Positions 8,591-17,853 of a DNA stretch of 64,000 nucleotides are shown here, piece by piece. Under the pieces are notes generated by a model, which searched no databases, was not told the origin of the DNA, and saw nothing but the letters and a program-made list of their open reading frames with translations. The position numbers and the translations under genes are program-made. Source of the DNA: Cucumibacter marinus DSM 18995 (lineage in GTDB: Bacteria; Pseudomonadota; Alphaproteobacteria; Rhizobiales; Devosiaceae); the NCBI RefSeq assembly GCF_000429865.1, contig NZ_AUCR01000001.1, positions 372,001 to 436,000 of the forward strand, in the 5' to 3' direction. How positions within the stretch are numbered: the stretch's first letter is position 1; each line of letters opens with the position of its first letter.

Positions 8591-8950
8591 TCACGCACCG
8601 ATCTCTTCGAGCCGCACCCGCACCATTTCCTCGATCAGGCTATCCGGCAGCATGGTTTCAACCGTGAACTGGAGCGTGCCTTTCGAGGTTTTGAATGGCG
8701 CGACATCGCCGTCCAGCTTGTCGAAAACCGCCGCGCTCATCGGAAAGAAGCTGAGATGGTTCTTGAAGGCCGCGTAGCCGACAAGGGTCTTGCCCTGGCG
8801 GAAAGCCGGCATGCCATAGGAGATGACTTCCTCCGCGTCCGGTACGGTGCGCGCAATCACCGCCCGCACATGCTCCAGGGCTTCGCGCTGGGCCGCAGGC
8901 AGCTTGGCCAGGTAGGAATCGACTTCAGCGGATCCGTCTGCATTTGCCAT
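8591..8950 (-). CDS. DUF1801 (YdhG-like) family protein
   Basis: A 119-residue cytoplasmic protein resembling the DUF1801/YdhG-type fold: an N-terminal helix SAEVDSYLAKLPAAQREALEHVR, the conserved EEVISYGMPAFRQ segment, GYAAFKNHLSFFPM, and a C-terminal helix. Its biochemical function is unknown; some relatives are annotated as iron chaperones on thin grounds. I selected the ATG at 8950 because TGGAGA lies 8-9 nt upstream; an in-frame ATG at 8965 overlaps that site. Confidence 0.85.
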   Translation of the reverse strand: MANADGSAEVDSYLAKLPAAQREALEHVRAVIARTVPDAEEVISYGMPAFRQGKTLVGYAAFKNHLSFFPMSAAVFDKLDGDVAPFKTSKGTLQFTVETMLPDSLIEEMVRVRLEEIGA

Positions 8951-9090
8951 GATTGCGATCTCCATTGGACCTGCCGATTTATGCAGAAGCTGCGCCGCGC
9001 GCATAGCCGGTTTGCGTCGCCGCCCGCGATTTCGTTTGCTTTCACGGGGGTTATGTGGGACACAGCGCCTGTCGTGCCCTGCGTGTAGAG

Positions 9091-9147
9091 GATGATCTGA
9101 TCATCGGCGGGGCGAACGACCACGCAATTTTCCGCAATGATCATTGC
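9091..9147. promoter_or_regulatory. Two palindromes in the DUF1801/DEAD-helicase divergent region
   Basis: GATGATC-T-GATCATC (9091-9105) and the perfect 14-bp palindrome GCAATGATCATTGC (9134-9147) have centres about 42 bp apart and share a TGATCAT core. They lie in the 319-bp gap between two divergent genes and look like paired operator sites for a dimeric repressor. No regulator gene is adjacent. Apart from these I see nothing in 8951-9269. Confidence 0.4.
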
Positions 9148-9269
9148 CAGACATCCGTGCCAAACGGGCACCCCCCGACAGGCGGCTGATCTACGCGAGC
9201 TCCCTTACCCATTGAACGCTTCGGCGCTGCAGTCTTGCGCGCCGCCGTTCGCATTGAGAACGACAGATT

Positions 9270-10910
9270 TTGACAGAATTTTCTTCGCTCGGCCTTGCCG
9301 AGCCCCTCACCGCCCACCTCGCCGAGGCCGGGCTTGAAACGCCTACGCCGATTCAGCGCGAGGCCATTCCCCTTCTCCTTACCGGCCGCGATATGGTCGG
9401 CATCGCCCAGACCGGCACCGGCAAGACCGCTGCATTCGCGCTGCCGATCCTGCATGCCCTCGCTAGCGAAGAACACCGCAAGCCGCGTCCGCGCCGCGTT
9501 GCGACACTCATTCTTTCGCCGACCCGCGAACTCGCGGCCCAGATTGCCCAGAACATTCGCAGCTATGGCAAACCCGTCCGCCCGCGGATTGCGGTTATTG
9601 TCGGCGGCGTGAAGCACGGCCCGCAGATCAAGGATCTGACCCGCGGTGCCGACATCATCGTGGCAACCCCCGGCCGGATGCTCGACCATTTGCAGTCGGG
9701 CGCGGTGACCCTCGATCATACCCGCACCGTGGTGCTCGACGAGGCCGATCAGATGCTCGATCTCGGCTTCATGCCGGTGATCCGCAAGATCCTCGCCAAA
9801 TCGCCCAAGCGCCGGCAGACCGTCCTGTTCTCGGCCACCATGCCGAAGCAGATTCGGGCGCTCGCCGAGGATTTCCTGAACGATCCGATCGAAGTTTCTG
9901 TGGCCCCCGCCTCCAAACCGATCGAACAGATCGACCAGCGTCTGAGGCATGTCGCCAAGGCGGGCAAGGCCGCGCTTCTCGCCGAACTGCTCGGTGGCGA
10001 AACCGTCGAACGGGCCATCGTCTTCACCCGCACCAAGCACGGCGCGGACAAGGTCACCAAGCAGCTTGGTGTCGCCGGTATCGATGCAGCTGCCATCCAT
10101 GGCAACAAGAGCCAGGGCCAGCGCGTGCGCGCCCTGCAGGAATTCCGCAACGGCTCTGTGCCGATCCTTGTGGCGACCGACATCGCGGCACGTGGCATCG
10201 ATGTGCCCGACGTCTCGCATGTCTTCAATTTCGACCTGCCGGAAGTCGCGGAAGCCTATGTCCACCGCATCGGTCGTACGGCACGTGCCGGCAAGACGGG
10301 TGTTGCGATCTCATTCTGCGACCCTGCCGAACGCGGTCTTCTGCGCTCGATCGAGAAGCTGATCGGACGGCGTATCGAAAATGATGGTGCCGAACCCGCC
10401 GAAGTGGGCGAGGAACCGGCTGAAGATCGTTCCAAGCGCCGTGGCCAGGGTCGTGGCGGGCGCAAGCCCAATCCGGTGCGCGGCAAGGCCTTCAACGGGC
10501 CGCGCAAGCCCGCCGAAGGGCGCGGTGCCTCCCGGGACGCAGACCAGGCGGAAGCTGGCGAAAAGCGGACCCCAGACGGTGGCAAGCCGCGGAGCGACAA
10601 GCCCCGGGGCGGCAAGCCGTTCAATGCCAGGGCCGAAGGAAACAAGCGCGGAAAACCGTTTGCCGGACACCGCAAGGGTGCCGGTAGCCGCAATGGCGAA
10701 GGATCCGGTGATGGCGCTCAGGGCGGAGCCCGCCGCGCCGACGGCAAACCGCCGCGTGGCGAACACCAGCCGCGCAATGACAACAATCCGCGAAACGGAA
10801 AGCCCGGCGGCAAGCCGAGCGGGAAACGTGCTGGCAGCAAGTCCGCCGGCGCTCGTCCTGCCCATTGGCGCGGCAAAGGCGGCGACCGTCAGGGTTCAGC
10901 GCGAGCCTGA
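9270..10910 (+). CDS. DEAD-box RNA helicase, RhlE-like
   Basis: ATP-dependent RNA helicase. All family motifs are present: Q motif (TPTPIQREAIP), AQTGTGKT, PTRELAAQ, TPGRMLDHL, DEAD in VLDEADQML, SATMP, ATDIAARGIDVP and HRIGRTARAG. The helicase core ends near residue 370; the last 175 residues are a low-complexity basic tail rich in Gly, Lys and Arg, typical of RhlE-like proteins and probably RNA-binding. The start is an unusual TTG at 9270 (an in-frame TGA at 9255-9257 excludes earlier ATG starts) with GAGAA about 10 nt upstream. A terminator follows at 10944. Confidence 0.94.
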   Translation: MTEFSSLGLAEPLTAHLAEAGLETPTPIQREAIPLLLTGRDMVGIAQTGTGKTAAFALPILHALASEEHRKPRPRRVATLILSPTRELAAQIAQNIRSYGKPVRPRIAVIVGGVKHGPQIKDLTRGADIIVATPGRMLDHLQSGAVTLDHTRTVVLDEADQMLDLGFMPVIRKILAKSPKRRQTVLFSATMPKQIRALAEDFLNDPIEVSVAPASKPIEQIDQRLRHVAKAGKAALLAELLGGETVERAIVFTRTKHGADKVTKQLGVAGIDAAAIHGNKSQGQRVRALQEFRNGSVPILVATDIAARGIDVPDVSHVFNFDLPEVAEAYVHRIGRTARAGKTGVAISFCDPAERGLLRSIEKLIGRRIENDGAEPAEVGEEPAEDRSKRRGQGRGGRKPNPVRGKAFNGPRKPAEGRGASRDADQAEAGEKRTPDGGKPRSDKPRGGKPFNARAEGNKRGKPFAGHRKGAGSRNGEGSGDGAQGGARRADGKPPRGEHQPRNDNNPRNGKPGGKPSGKRAGSKSAGARPAHWRGKGGDRQGSARA

Positions 10911-10938
10911 CCGGATCAGGTGATCAAAACCGAATTGC

Positions 10939-11250
10939 TTAGGGGCGGGATTTTTCCCGCCTCTTTTTGTTTGTGTGCCGATTGATCCAGACCAGCAGCC
11001 GGGCAATGGGCCGGCGCAGGAACGGGATGTCGATGGCTGCGATCAGCAGCCCGAGCGGCAACATCCAGAGCCCCAGGATAGGCAGAATCGAAAAGATACC
11101 GCCGATGATGAGCAGGATCGCTGCCGGAAGCCGGAACAGCGCATGGCGGGGGTTCCTGATCCAATCAACCATGGCCTTGACGCGGGGACTACGCTGCGCC
11201 AATCGGTCCATCTGGCGCTTGAACTGTTGTTCGGTCCTGTCAGTGGCCAC
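10939..11250 (-). CDS. Small membrane protein, unknown function
   Basis: A 103-residue protein: an N-terminal amphipathic/basic region (ATDRTEQQFKRQMDRLAQRSPRVK, shown here only as 20-residue-scale context at residues 2-25), then two adjacent membrane segments (about 42-60 LPAAILLIIGGIFSILPIL and 62-72), and a very basic tail ending NKKRREKSRP. I do not recognise a family. The GTG at 11250 was chosen because GGAGGAG stands 10 nt upstream; the open frame runs a further 116 codons upstream but that part overlaps the EamA gene antisense to its frame. The last codons overlap the helicase terminator. Confidence 0.65.
   Translation of the reverse strand: MATDRTEQQFKRQMDRLAQRSPRVKAMVDWIRNPRHALFRLPAAILLIIGGIFSILPILGLWMLPLGLLIAAIDIPFLRRPIARLLVWINRHTNKKRREKSRP
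10944..10967 (+). terminator. Terminator of the DEAD-box helicase gene
   Basis: GGCGGGA (10944-10950), TTTT loop, TCCCGCC (10955-10961), then TCTTTTTG. It lies inside the last codons of the convergent membrane-protein gene, so one stretch of DNA serves both as terminator and as the basic C-terminus of a protein. Confidence 0.8.
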
Positions 11251-11348
11251 CTGGGGCTTTCTCCTCCCGATCCGGCGGGGCCAAATCGCCACCGCACTGG
11301 TCCGCCAATGTGGTGCGGGGATTGGTCTATTCCAACCCCCTTTTCTCT

Positions 11349-12257
11349 TCACTCCGCTTTGCGGCGATTGACCAGCAGGATCCCCGCGAGGATGAAACCG
11401 CCTGCGACGGCCAGGTGAAGGCCGAGCTGTTCGCCCAGAAGCGTCATCGCCAGCAGCGGACCGACAATCGCAGCGACCAGGCCGATCTGGCTGAGATAGA
11501 CCGGTCCGGCGATTTTCTGCAGGTTGAAATAGGCGATGAACAGGGTCGCGTTGATCGCAACCAGGGCCACCACTGCCGCCAGCGCCTCGTTTGACCATGT
11601 CGGCGGCGTGAGGGGCACTCCGGCCACAAGCGCAAAGCCAAGGGTCACCGTACCGCCGACGATCAGCATGACCGGCGACAGTTGGAGCGCATGGGCCCCT
11701 ACGGGCCAGTATCGGGTGCGGAACAGGTTTCCCGCAGCCAGGCCGACCGGCGCCAGAAGCGCCAGCAGCAACCAGGGCGAAACCGCGTATCCGGTGCCCG
11801 ATCCGAACGTGATCACCAGCCCGCCGGCAAGACCCGCCAGGACCCCGGCGATGCGGGTCAGTTGCGGCTTCTCCATGCCCAGCGCGAGCGCGCCGACATA
11901 GGTCAGGATCAGCGGGAATGCGAGGGTCAGCGTCGTCACCCCTGCCCCGACATGAACCACGGCGGCGAACAGCAGGATATTGGGTATCGCGAACAGGACG
12001 CCCGATCCCAGATTAAAGCGCAGGTGACCCGCTGCAAAGGAGGGCCTGTGACCCCGCGAGATAGCGTAGGCGAGCTGGATAAGACCACCGCCGAGATTGC
12101 CCCAGACCAGCAGCGCAATGGGCGACCAGTGCGCCGGCGCCCCGGCGCCTGCCTTGGCAATGACGGTCATCACCGCCAGCATGGAACCGACGATAAGCAG
12201 CAGGATGAGCGCAAGCGACTGCCCGCGCCCTTTCAAAGGCACAGTTTGTGTCGTCAT
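11349..12257 (-). CDS. EamA/DMT-superfamily exporter
   Basis: A 302-residue inner-membrane protein with about ten hydrophobic segments in two EamA-type halves, the second ending in the typical GPLLAMTLLGEQLGLHLAVAG and GGFILAGILLVNRRK. Members export metabolites or drugs by proton exchange; the substrate cannot be read from sequence. AAGGAA precedes the ATG. It is divergent from a MarR regulator over a 96-bp gap holding a palindrome, so it is probably the regulated target. The following small membrane-protein gene is on the same strand, 98 bp on. Confidence 0.87.
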   Translation of the reverse strand: MTTQTVPLKGRGQSLALILLLIVGSMLAVMTVIAKAGAGAPAHWSPIALLVWGNLGGGLIQLAYAISRGHRPSFAAGHLRFNLGSGVLFAIPNILLFAAVVHVGAGVTTLTLAFPLILTYVGALALGMEKPQLTRIAGVLAGLAGGLVITFGSGTGYAVSPWLLLALLAPVGLAAGNLFRTRYWPVGAHALQLSPVMLIVGGTVTLGFALVAGVPLTPPTWSNEALAAVVALVAINATLFIAYFNLQKIAGPVYLSQIGLVAAIVGPLLAMTLLGEQLGLHLAVAGGFILAGILLVNRRKAE

Positions 12258-12315
12258 CTTGAATTCCTTGGTCCGATGGTGCCGGCGCTTTACGCGCTGG
12301 GGACAAGAGGCTAAA

Positions 12316-12352
12316 TTATCTTTGTATCGTGTATCTAGATAAGAAGTATCTT
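12316..12352. promoter_or_regulatory. Candidate MarR operator
   Basis: The perfect palindrome TATCTAGATA (12332-12341) sits in a wider imperfect inverted repeat TTATC (12316) ... GATAA (12338-12342). The word GTATC recurs three times (12324, 12331, 12346). It lies just before the MarR start and between two divergent promoters in AT-rich DNA, the expected arrangement for MarR autoregulation plus repression of the exporter. Confidence 0.55.
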
Positions 12353-12353
12353 G

Positions 12354-12878
12354 ATGTCAAGACAAACTGACCATCAGTCCGTGGATTGGGTTGGCCGGGC
12401 TGCAGACCAGTGGCGGCGCGAGCGCCCGGATGTCGATGTGTTGCCGATGGAGGTTCTGGGGCGGATCAGCGGTGCGCGGGCCCTCACCCTGGATCAGGTC
12501 ACGGCCTTTCTTGCCGCGCATGACCTGCAGCCGGGAGAGTTCGATGTGCTGGCGACCCTCAGGCGGTCCGGCGATCCCTACCAACTGACCCCCACCGCGC
12601 TCTATGAGAGCCTGATGGTCTCCTCGGGCGGCATGACCAGCCGGATCGACAAGCTTGAGAAGCGCGGTCTGGTCGAGCGTCTGCCCCACCCGACAGACCG
12701 GCGGGGAACGCTGGTGGGGCTAACCCCTCAAGGATTCAACAAGATCGATGACATGCTGCCGGCCTATACCGCGATGCAGGCTTCTCTGATGCCCGACCTG
12801 TCAGCCGAGGAGCGCGAGACATTGAGCCGGCTGCTGGGCAAGATCATCACCGGCCTTCAAGCGAACGGCGACACGTAA
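12354..12878 (+). CDS. MarR-family transcriptional regulator
   Basis: A 174-residue winged-helix regulator. The recognition region YQLTPTALYESLMVSSGGMTSR (positions about 78-99), the helix IDKLEKRGLVERLPH and the wing DRRGTLVGLTPQG match MarR proteins; dimerisation helices lie at both ends. The ATG at 12354 is preferred to the overlapping TTG at 12351. Probably represses itself and the divergent EamA exporter in response to a ligand that I cannot predict. Its stop overlaps the GNAT start by 1 nt (TAATG), so the two are translationally coupled. Confidence 0.9.
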   Translation: MSRQTDHQSVDWVGRAADQWRRERPDVDVLPMEVLGRISGARALTLDQVTAFLAAHDLQPGEFDVLATLRRSGDPYQLTPTALYESLMVSSGGMTSRIDKLEKRGLVERLPHPTDRRGTLVGLTPQGFNKIDDMLPAYTAMQASLMPDLSAEERETLSRLLGKIITGLQANGDT

Positions 12879-13378
12879 TGTCTGACCGGAAGTTCTCCAT
12901 TCGCAATGTGACGCCCGAGGATGCGGCAGAGGTGGCCGCGCTGATCAATTCAATCATTGCCGAAGGCGGGCTCACCGCCCTGCAGGAACCTCTCACTGCC
13001 GAAGACAGCAGGCAGTTTATCGCAGATTTCGGTCCAAGCGGCTTCGGTCTTGCGGCCATCGATCCCGCGAGCGGCCGCATGGTCGGGATGCAGGAGGTGA
13101 TCGCCCTGCCCCAACTGCCACGGGATACAGGCGATATCGGCACCTTCATCGCGGCGGGCTGGCGCGGGCGCGGGGTCGGCCATCAGCTCTTTGCGCAAAC
13201 CCGTGCCCGGGCCCGCGAGGTCGGTTTCACCCGTCTCCACGCGGTCATCCGATCCGACAATCCCGGTGCGCAGGGCTTTTATCGCGGCCTCGGTTTCACG
13301 ATTCCGGCGCCCAGCGCGCCAGCGATCGATGTCGACGGTAAAACCGTCGAACGTATCGCCCTCTACTGCCGGTTGTGA
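12878..13378 (+). CDS. GNAT-family N-acetyltransferase
   Basis: A 166-residue acetyltransferase with the acetyl-CoA motif A in GWRGRGVGHQLFAQ (about 91-104), then ARAREVGFTRLHAVIRSDN and motif B GAQGFYRGLGF. The substrate is unknown. It overlaps the MarR stop by 1 nt and so belongs to the same transcript; with the exporter opposite it may form a small detoxification module (acetylate or export), which is inference. Confidence 0.88.
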   Translation: MSDRKFSIRNVTPEDAAEVAALINSIIAEGGLTALQEPLTAEDSRQFIADFGPSGFGLAAIDPASGRMVGMQEVIALPQLPRDTGDIGTFIAAGWRGRGVGHQLFAQTRARAREVGFTRLHAVIRSDNPGAQGFYRGLGFTIPAPSAPAIDVDGKTVERIALYCRL

Positions 13379-13396
13379 TCACCCTGCAGGGGTGAT
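13378..13396. terminator. Hairpin between convergent GNAT and pgi genes
   Basis: ATCACCC (13378-13384), 5-nt loop, GGGTGAT (13390-13396), filling the 18 bp between the two stop codons. It has no T-run, so its role as a bidirectional terminator is only likely. Confidence 0.45.
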
Positions 13397-15046
13397 TCAG
13401 CGTTTGGTGCGCAGATTGTGGTAGTGGGTCAAAAGCCCCTGGGTCGACACATCGTGCATGCTCGTATCGGCCGGTTCGCGCACTTTGGGCGCGATGTTCT
13501 TGGCGAGCTGCTTGCCGAGTTCCACGCCCCACTGATCGAAGGAATTGATGTTCCAGATCACCCCCTGCACAAACACCTTGTGCTCGTACATGGCGATCAG
13601 CTTGCCCAGCATGCCCGGGGTTAGTTCCGGATAAACCAGCGTGTTCGACGGGCGATTACCGGGGAACAATTTGTGCGGCGCCAGCGCGCGGATCCCGTCA
13701 GCCTTCATGCCTGAGGCCCGCAGTTCGGCGACCACTTCCTCGGCGGTCTTGCCCAGCATCAGCGCCTCGGACTGCGCGAAGCAGTTGGCCACCAGCTTCA
13801 CATGATGGCCATTGATGCCGTTGCGAGTGCGCACGGCGACGAGGAAATCGCAGGGGATGACCGTCGTGCCCTGATGAATGAGCTGGTAGAAGGCGTGCTG
13901 GCCATTGGTGCCCGGCTCGCCCCAGATGATCGGCCCCGTATCGCGGGTCACGGAGCGGCCGTCGAGTGTAACGGCCTTGCCGTTACTCTCCATGTCCTGC
14001 TGCTGCAGATAGGCCGGGAACCGCACCATGCGTTGGTCGTAGGGCAGCACCGCATGGGTCGGGAAACCCCAGACATTGCGGTACCAGACGCCCAGAAGCG
14101 CCAGGATCACCGGGATATTGTCCTTGAACGGCGCCGTGCGGAAATGCTTGTCCATCGCAGCGGCGCCTTTGAGGAAGGCGTCGAAATTCTTGTAGCCAAT
14201 CGCCAGGGCCACTGGCAGGCCGATCGCCGACCACACCGAATAGCGTCCGCCAACCCAGTCCCAGAAGCCGAAGATCCGGTCGGTATCGATGCCGAACTTG
14301 GCGCAGGCGGCAATATTGGTCGAGACGGCGGCGAAGTGCGAACTGACCGCGGTTTCATCGAGCGCATTGACGATCCAGGAGCGCGCCGAGCGCGCATTGG
14401 TCATGGTTTCGTCGGTGGTAAAGGTCTTGGAGGCGACGATGAACAGGGTCGTCGAGGGGCTGAGGCCGGCCAGTGTGTCCGCCAGATGGGCACCATCGAC
14501 ATTGGACACATAGTGGACGCGCAGCTTCTTGGGGTCGGTATAGGGGGCAAGGGCCTGGGTGACCATGGCCGGCCCCAGATCCGAGCCGCCAATGCCGATA
14601 TTGACCACATCGGTGAATTTCTTGCCGCTGGCGCCGCGGATCTGACCGCCACGCACCTTGTCGGAGAAGGTTTCTATGGCCGCGAGGACTTCGCGCACCT
14701 CGGGCATCACGTTCTCGCCGTCGACAGTGACTTCTTCCAGCCCCTGGTAGCGCAACGCCATGTGCATCACGGCGCGGTCCTCGGTGGTGTTGATATGCTC
14801 ACCATGCCACATCTGGGAGCGGCGCTTGTCGACGCCCGCCGCCTTGGCAAGGTCGAATAGCGCATCCATGACACCCTGATCGATGCGATTCTTCGAGTAA
14901 TCGAGGAGCAACTCTCCGTAAGTCACCGAAAACGAATCAAAACGAGCCGGATCGTTGGCGAACATGTCGCGCATATGCGTCCCGGCGATACGCTGTTTAT
15001 GGCCCTCGAGCGCTTCAAAAGCGGCTTCGACTTCGGGTGTCGTCAT
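13397..15046 (-). CDS. pgi: Glucose-6-phosphate isomerase
   Basis: Interconverts glucose-6-phosphate and fructose-6-phosphate. The 549-residue length is normal for the large bacterial type. Both family signatures are intact: [14 protein letters not shown] and [14 protein letters not shown] near the C-terminus. The ATG at 15046 has GAGGA about 7 nt upstream and gives the usual short N-terminus; the open frame starts 34 codons earlier inside tgt. It is 22 bp downstream of tgt and likely the last gene of the coaD-ppi-ppi-queA-tgt run. Confidence 0.97.
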   Translation of the reverse strand: MTTPEVEAAFEALEGHKQRIAGTHMRDMFANDPARFDSFSVTYGELLLDYSKNRIDQGVMDALFDLAKAAGVDKRRSQMWHGEHINTTEDRAVMHMALRYQGLEEVTVDGENVMPEVREVLAAIETFSDKVRGGQIRGASGKKFTDVVNIGIGGSDLGPAMVTQALAPYTDPKKLRVHYVSNVDGAHLADTLAGLSPSTTLFIVASKTFTTDETMTNARSARSWIVNALDETAVSSHFAAVSTNIAACAKFGIDTDRIFGFWDWVGGRYSVWSAIGLPVALAIGYKNFDAFLKGAAAMDKHFRTAPFKDNIPVILALLGVWYRNVWGFPTHAVLPYDQRMVRFPAYLQQQDMESNGKAVTLDGRSVTRDTGPIIWGEPGTNGQHAFYQLIHQGTTVIPCDFLVAVRTRNGINGHHVKLVANCFAQSEALMLGKTAEEVVAELRASGMKADGIRALAPHKLFPGNRPSNTLVYPELTPGMLGKLIAMYEHKVFVQGVIWNINSFDQWGVELGKQLAKNIAPKVREPADTSMHDVSTQGLLTHYHNLRTKR

Positions 15047-15068
15047 TGCGTCCTCACGTGGTGCGTCC

Positions 15069-16205
15069 TCAGGCTCGCGGCGCGATATCGCCTTCGGCCC
15101 ATCCCTGTCTGGTCTCGGCGGCATACTCGGCAAACCGTCCGTTTTCAATGGCCTTGCGCGCGCCGACCATCAACTCCAGGTAGTATGCCAGATTGATCTG
15201 GCTCAGAATCATCGCGCCCAGCATCTCGCCGGATTTGACGAGGTGATGCAGATAGGCACGCTGCCAGGTGCTCGTGTTCTCGTTGCCCGAGGTTTCATCG
15301 AGCGGTCGCGGATCATCGCGGTGCCGCGCGTTCTTGAGATTGATCACACCGTGGCGCGTATAGGCATGACCGTGACGACCGGCGCGCGTGGGGTGCACGC
15401 AGTCAAACATGTCGATGCCTCGCTCGATCGCGCCCAAAAGGTCCTCCGGCTTTCCCACGCCCATCAGGTAACGCGGCTTCCCCACGGGAAGTTGCGGTGT
15501 GGTGTGGGATAACACGTCGAACATGACATCCTGGCTTTCCCCCACCGCCAGGCCGCCCACAGAGTAACCGGGAAAATCCATTTCGACGAGTTCGCGGGCC
15601 GAACGGCTGCGCAATTCAGGGTTATCGCCCCCCTGCACGATACCAAACAACGCCCTGCCCCGGGGCGCGCCAAACGCCTTCTTGGAGCGCTCGGCCCAGC
15701 GCAGGGAGAGTTCCATGGCGCGGGTCAGCTCTTCCACAGTCGCCGGAAGCGCCGAACACTCGTCGAGCTGCATGATGATATCCGCTCCCAGCAGCGTCTG
15801 GATCTCGACGCTGCGTTCCGGAGTCAGCATGTGTGGCGACCCGTCGATATGGGATTTGAAGCGCACGCCGTCTTCATCGAGTTGGCGGAGCTGTGCCAGC
15901 GACATCACCTGGAATCCGCCGCTATCAGTCAGGATCGGGCGCGTCCAGCGGGACATGGCATGCAGACCGCCGAGTTCGGCAACCCGCTCGGCGCCGGGGC
16001 GCAGCATCAGGTGATAAGTGTTGCCCAGGATGATCTCCGCGCCCAGCGCCTCGACCTGGACGGGATAGAGACCCTTGACCGTGCCTGCGGTCCCCACGGG
16101 CATGAATATGGGGGTTTCGATGGTCCCGCGCGGGGTCGTGATGCGCCCTCGCCGCGCGCCGCCATCGCTCGCCAGCAAATCGAAACCGAATTCGGTGGCC
16201 GTCAT
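15069..16205 (-). CDS. tgt: tRNA-guanine transglycosylase, zinc ligands missing
   Basis: Exchanges guanine-34 for preQ1 in tRNAs with GUN anticodons. The 378-residue protein has the substrate motifs ([12 protein letters not shown] with the catalytic-pocket Asp, [19 protein letters not shown], and the nucleophile region [14 protein letters not shown]). The zinc site is unusual: where the family has CxCxxC before RAYLHHL, this protein has [12 protein letters not shown], so the three cysteines become Ser306, Asn308 and Thr311; only the later histidine region is left. I checked this by translating the minus strand. The start overlaps the queA stop by 4 nt. Confidence 0.96.
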   Translation of the reverse strand: MTATEFGFDLLASDGGARRGRITTPRGTIETPIFMPVGTAGTVKGLYPVQVEALGAEIILGNTYHLMLRPGAERVAELGGLHAMSRWTRPILTDSGGFQVMSLAQLRQLDEDGVRFKSHIDGSPHMLTPERSVEIQTLLGADIIMQLDECSALPATVEELTRAMELSLRWAERSKKAFGAPRGRALFGIVQGGDNPELRSRSARELVEMDFPGYSVGGLAVGESQDVMFDVLSHTTPQLPVGKPRYLMGVGKPEDLLGAIERGIDMFDCVHPTRAGRHGHAYTRHGVINLKNARHRDDPRPLDETSGNENTSTWQRAYLHHLVKSGEMLGAMILSQINLAYYLELMVGARKAIENGRFAEYAAETRQGWAEGDIAPRA

Positions 16206-17287
16206 GCGGGCACCCCGGGCCGGATCAGCAAGCTCGCATCGCCATAGGAATAGAAGCGGTACTCATTTTCCACGGCGTGCCGATAAGCGTTCTGCATGGC
16301 CTCCAGCCCGGAAAAGGCACTGACCAGCATGAACAGCGTCGATTTGGGCAGGTGGAAATTGGTCATCAACACATCAACGGCCCTGAACTGGTAGCCGGGG
16401 GTGATGAAAATGTCGGTCTCTCCGGCGAAGGGCCGCAACCGCCCATCCGCTGACGCTGCGGACTCCAGCAGGCGCAGGCTCGTGGTGCCAACGGCCACGA
16501 TCCGACCGCCTTTGGCCCGCGTGGCATTGATCCTTTCGGCGGCCTCGGGGCTCACCTCGCCCCATTCGGCGTGCATTTTGTGATCGTCAGTGTCGTCGGC
16601 CTTGACCGGCAGGAACGTCCCGGCCCCGACATGTAAGGTCAGGCGCGTAGTCTCGATCCCCTTGTCGGCTAATGCCTTGAGCAGAGTGTCAGTGAAGTGC
16701 AGACCCGCTGTTGGCGCTGCCACCGCACCTTCGCGGTCGGCGAAGATCGTCTGATAGTCGGCCTTGTCGGCCTCTTCGGCCTTTCGCTTGGCGCCGATAT
16801 AGGGCGGCAGCGGCATCTCACCGAGCTCGCGAATGGCATCGTCGAGCACCGGTCCGGTGAATTCGAAGGCCAGGGTGACCTGCCCGCCATCATCCACTTG
16901 TTCAACCGTGGCGTCGAGGCCGGAGAGGAAGCAGGCTCGGTCGACCGGCGCGCCGAAACGGATGGCATCGCCGGGTTTGAGCTTCTTGGCCGGGCGGGCA
17001 AAGGCCAGCCAGCGCGAAGGGTCGATGCGCTTGTGCAGATTGACCGAAATGCCGGCGACAAGACCGTCGCGATGGCGCTCGCCCCTGAGCTGGGCCGGCA
17101 GCACGCGGGTGTCGTTGACCACCAGCATGTCGCCTTCGCGCAGGATGTCCGTGATGTCGGTCACGACCTTGTCGGCAAGGGTGCCGTCGGGGCCGACAAC
17201 AAGCATGCGCGCAGAATCGCGCGGACGCGCCGGGTGCAGCGCGATCCGTTCGGGCGGCAACTCGAAATCAAACAAATCTACGCGCAT
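16202..17287 (-). CDS. queA: S-adenosylmethionine:tRNA ribosyltransferase-isomerase
   Basis: Converts preQ1-tRNA to epoxyqueuosine-tRNA using S-adenosylmethionine as ribosyl donor, the step after tgt. The 361-residue protein has the family start [16 protein letters not shown], the motif [28 protein letters not shown] and the C-terminal [12 protein letters not shown]. It overlaps the tgt start by 4 nt, which fits their shared pathway. Preceded by two peptidyl-prolyl isomerase genes on the same strand. Confidence 0.97.
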   Translation of the reverse strand: MRVDLFDFELPPERIALHPARPRDSARMLVVGPDGTLADKVVTDITDILREGDMLVVNDTRVLPAQLRGERHRDGLVAGISVNLHKRIDPSRWLAFARPAKKLKPGDAIRFGAPVDRACFLSGLDATVEQVDDGGQVTLAFEFTGPVLDDAIRELGEMPLPPYIGAKRKAEEADKADYQTIFADREGAVAAPTAGLHFTDTLLKALADKGIETTRLTLHVGAGTFLPVKADDTDDHKMHAEWGEVSPEAAERINATRAKGGRIVAVGTTSLRLLESAASADGRLRPFAGETDIFITPGYQFRAVDVLMTNFHLPKSTLFMLVSAFSGLEAMQNAYRHAVENEYRFYSYGDASLLIRPGVPA

Positions 17288-17364
17288 GGTCCCCCGCCTC
17301 CTTGCGGGGATACCCGGCCGCGCAACGCATTCGGGCGCGACCGGTATCGGGCGGCTGCGTCGCC

Positions 17365-17841
17365 CTAGGCGGCGTCTGCGGCCACTTTCATCGATACGAT
17401 GGAATCCGGGCTTGCCGGGGGCTCGCCCTTGGCGAGCGCGTCGATGGCTTCCATGCCGTCGGTGACTTCACCCCAGACGGTATACTGGCCGTCGAGGAAC
17501 GAGGCATTGTCGAAGCAGATGAAGAACTGCGAATTCGCCGAATTGGGATCCATGGTGCGGGCCATGGAACAGGTGCCGCGCACATGCGGCTGGGCATTGA
17601 ATTCTGCGGGCAGGTCCGGCTTGTCGGAGCCGCCGGTCCCGCGGCCATGCGGGCAGCCGGCCTGGGCCATGAAGCCGTCGATAACGCGGTGGAAGATGAT
17701 CCCGTCATAAAAGCCCTCGCGCGCCAGTTCCTTGATGCGCTCGACATGCTTGGGCGCCAGGTCCGGGCGCAGGCGGATGGTCACCTCCCCCTTGCTGGTT
17801 TCCAGAACGAGGGTGTTCTCGAGGTCTTTTTCCTCAGCCAA
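17365..17841 (-). CDS. ppiB: Cyclophilin-type peptidyl-prolyl isomerase, cytoplasmic
   Basis: A 158-residue cyclophilin without a signal peptide. It catalyses cis-trans isomerisation of Xaa-Pro bonds. The active-site segments [11 protein letters not shown] and NSQFFICF are present, as is GQYTVWGEV. It lies 12 bp downstream of an exported paralogue with the same core, an arrangement I recall from rhizobial genomes, and 77 bp before queA. Confidence 0.93.
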   Translation of the reverse strand: MAEEKDLENTLVLETSKGEVTIRLRPDLAPKHVERIKELAREGFYDGIIFHRVIDGFMAQAGCPHGRGTGGSDKPDLPAEFNAQPHVRGTCSMARTMDPNSANSQFFICFDNASFLDGQYTVWGEVTDGMEAIDALAKGEPPASPDSIVSMKVAADAA

Positions 17842-17853
17842 TGGTCTCTCCTG

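Noticed and set aside
11251-11598. N-terminal extension of the small membrane-protein gene
   Set aside because: Overlaps the EamA gene in another frame, while a strong ribosome-binding site precedes the GTG at 11250.
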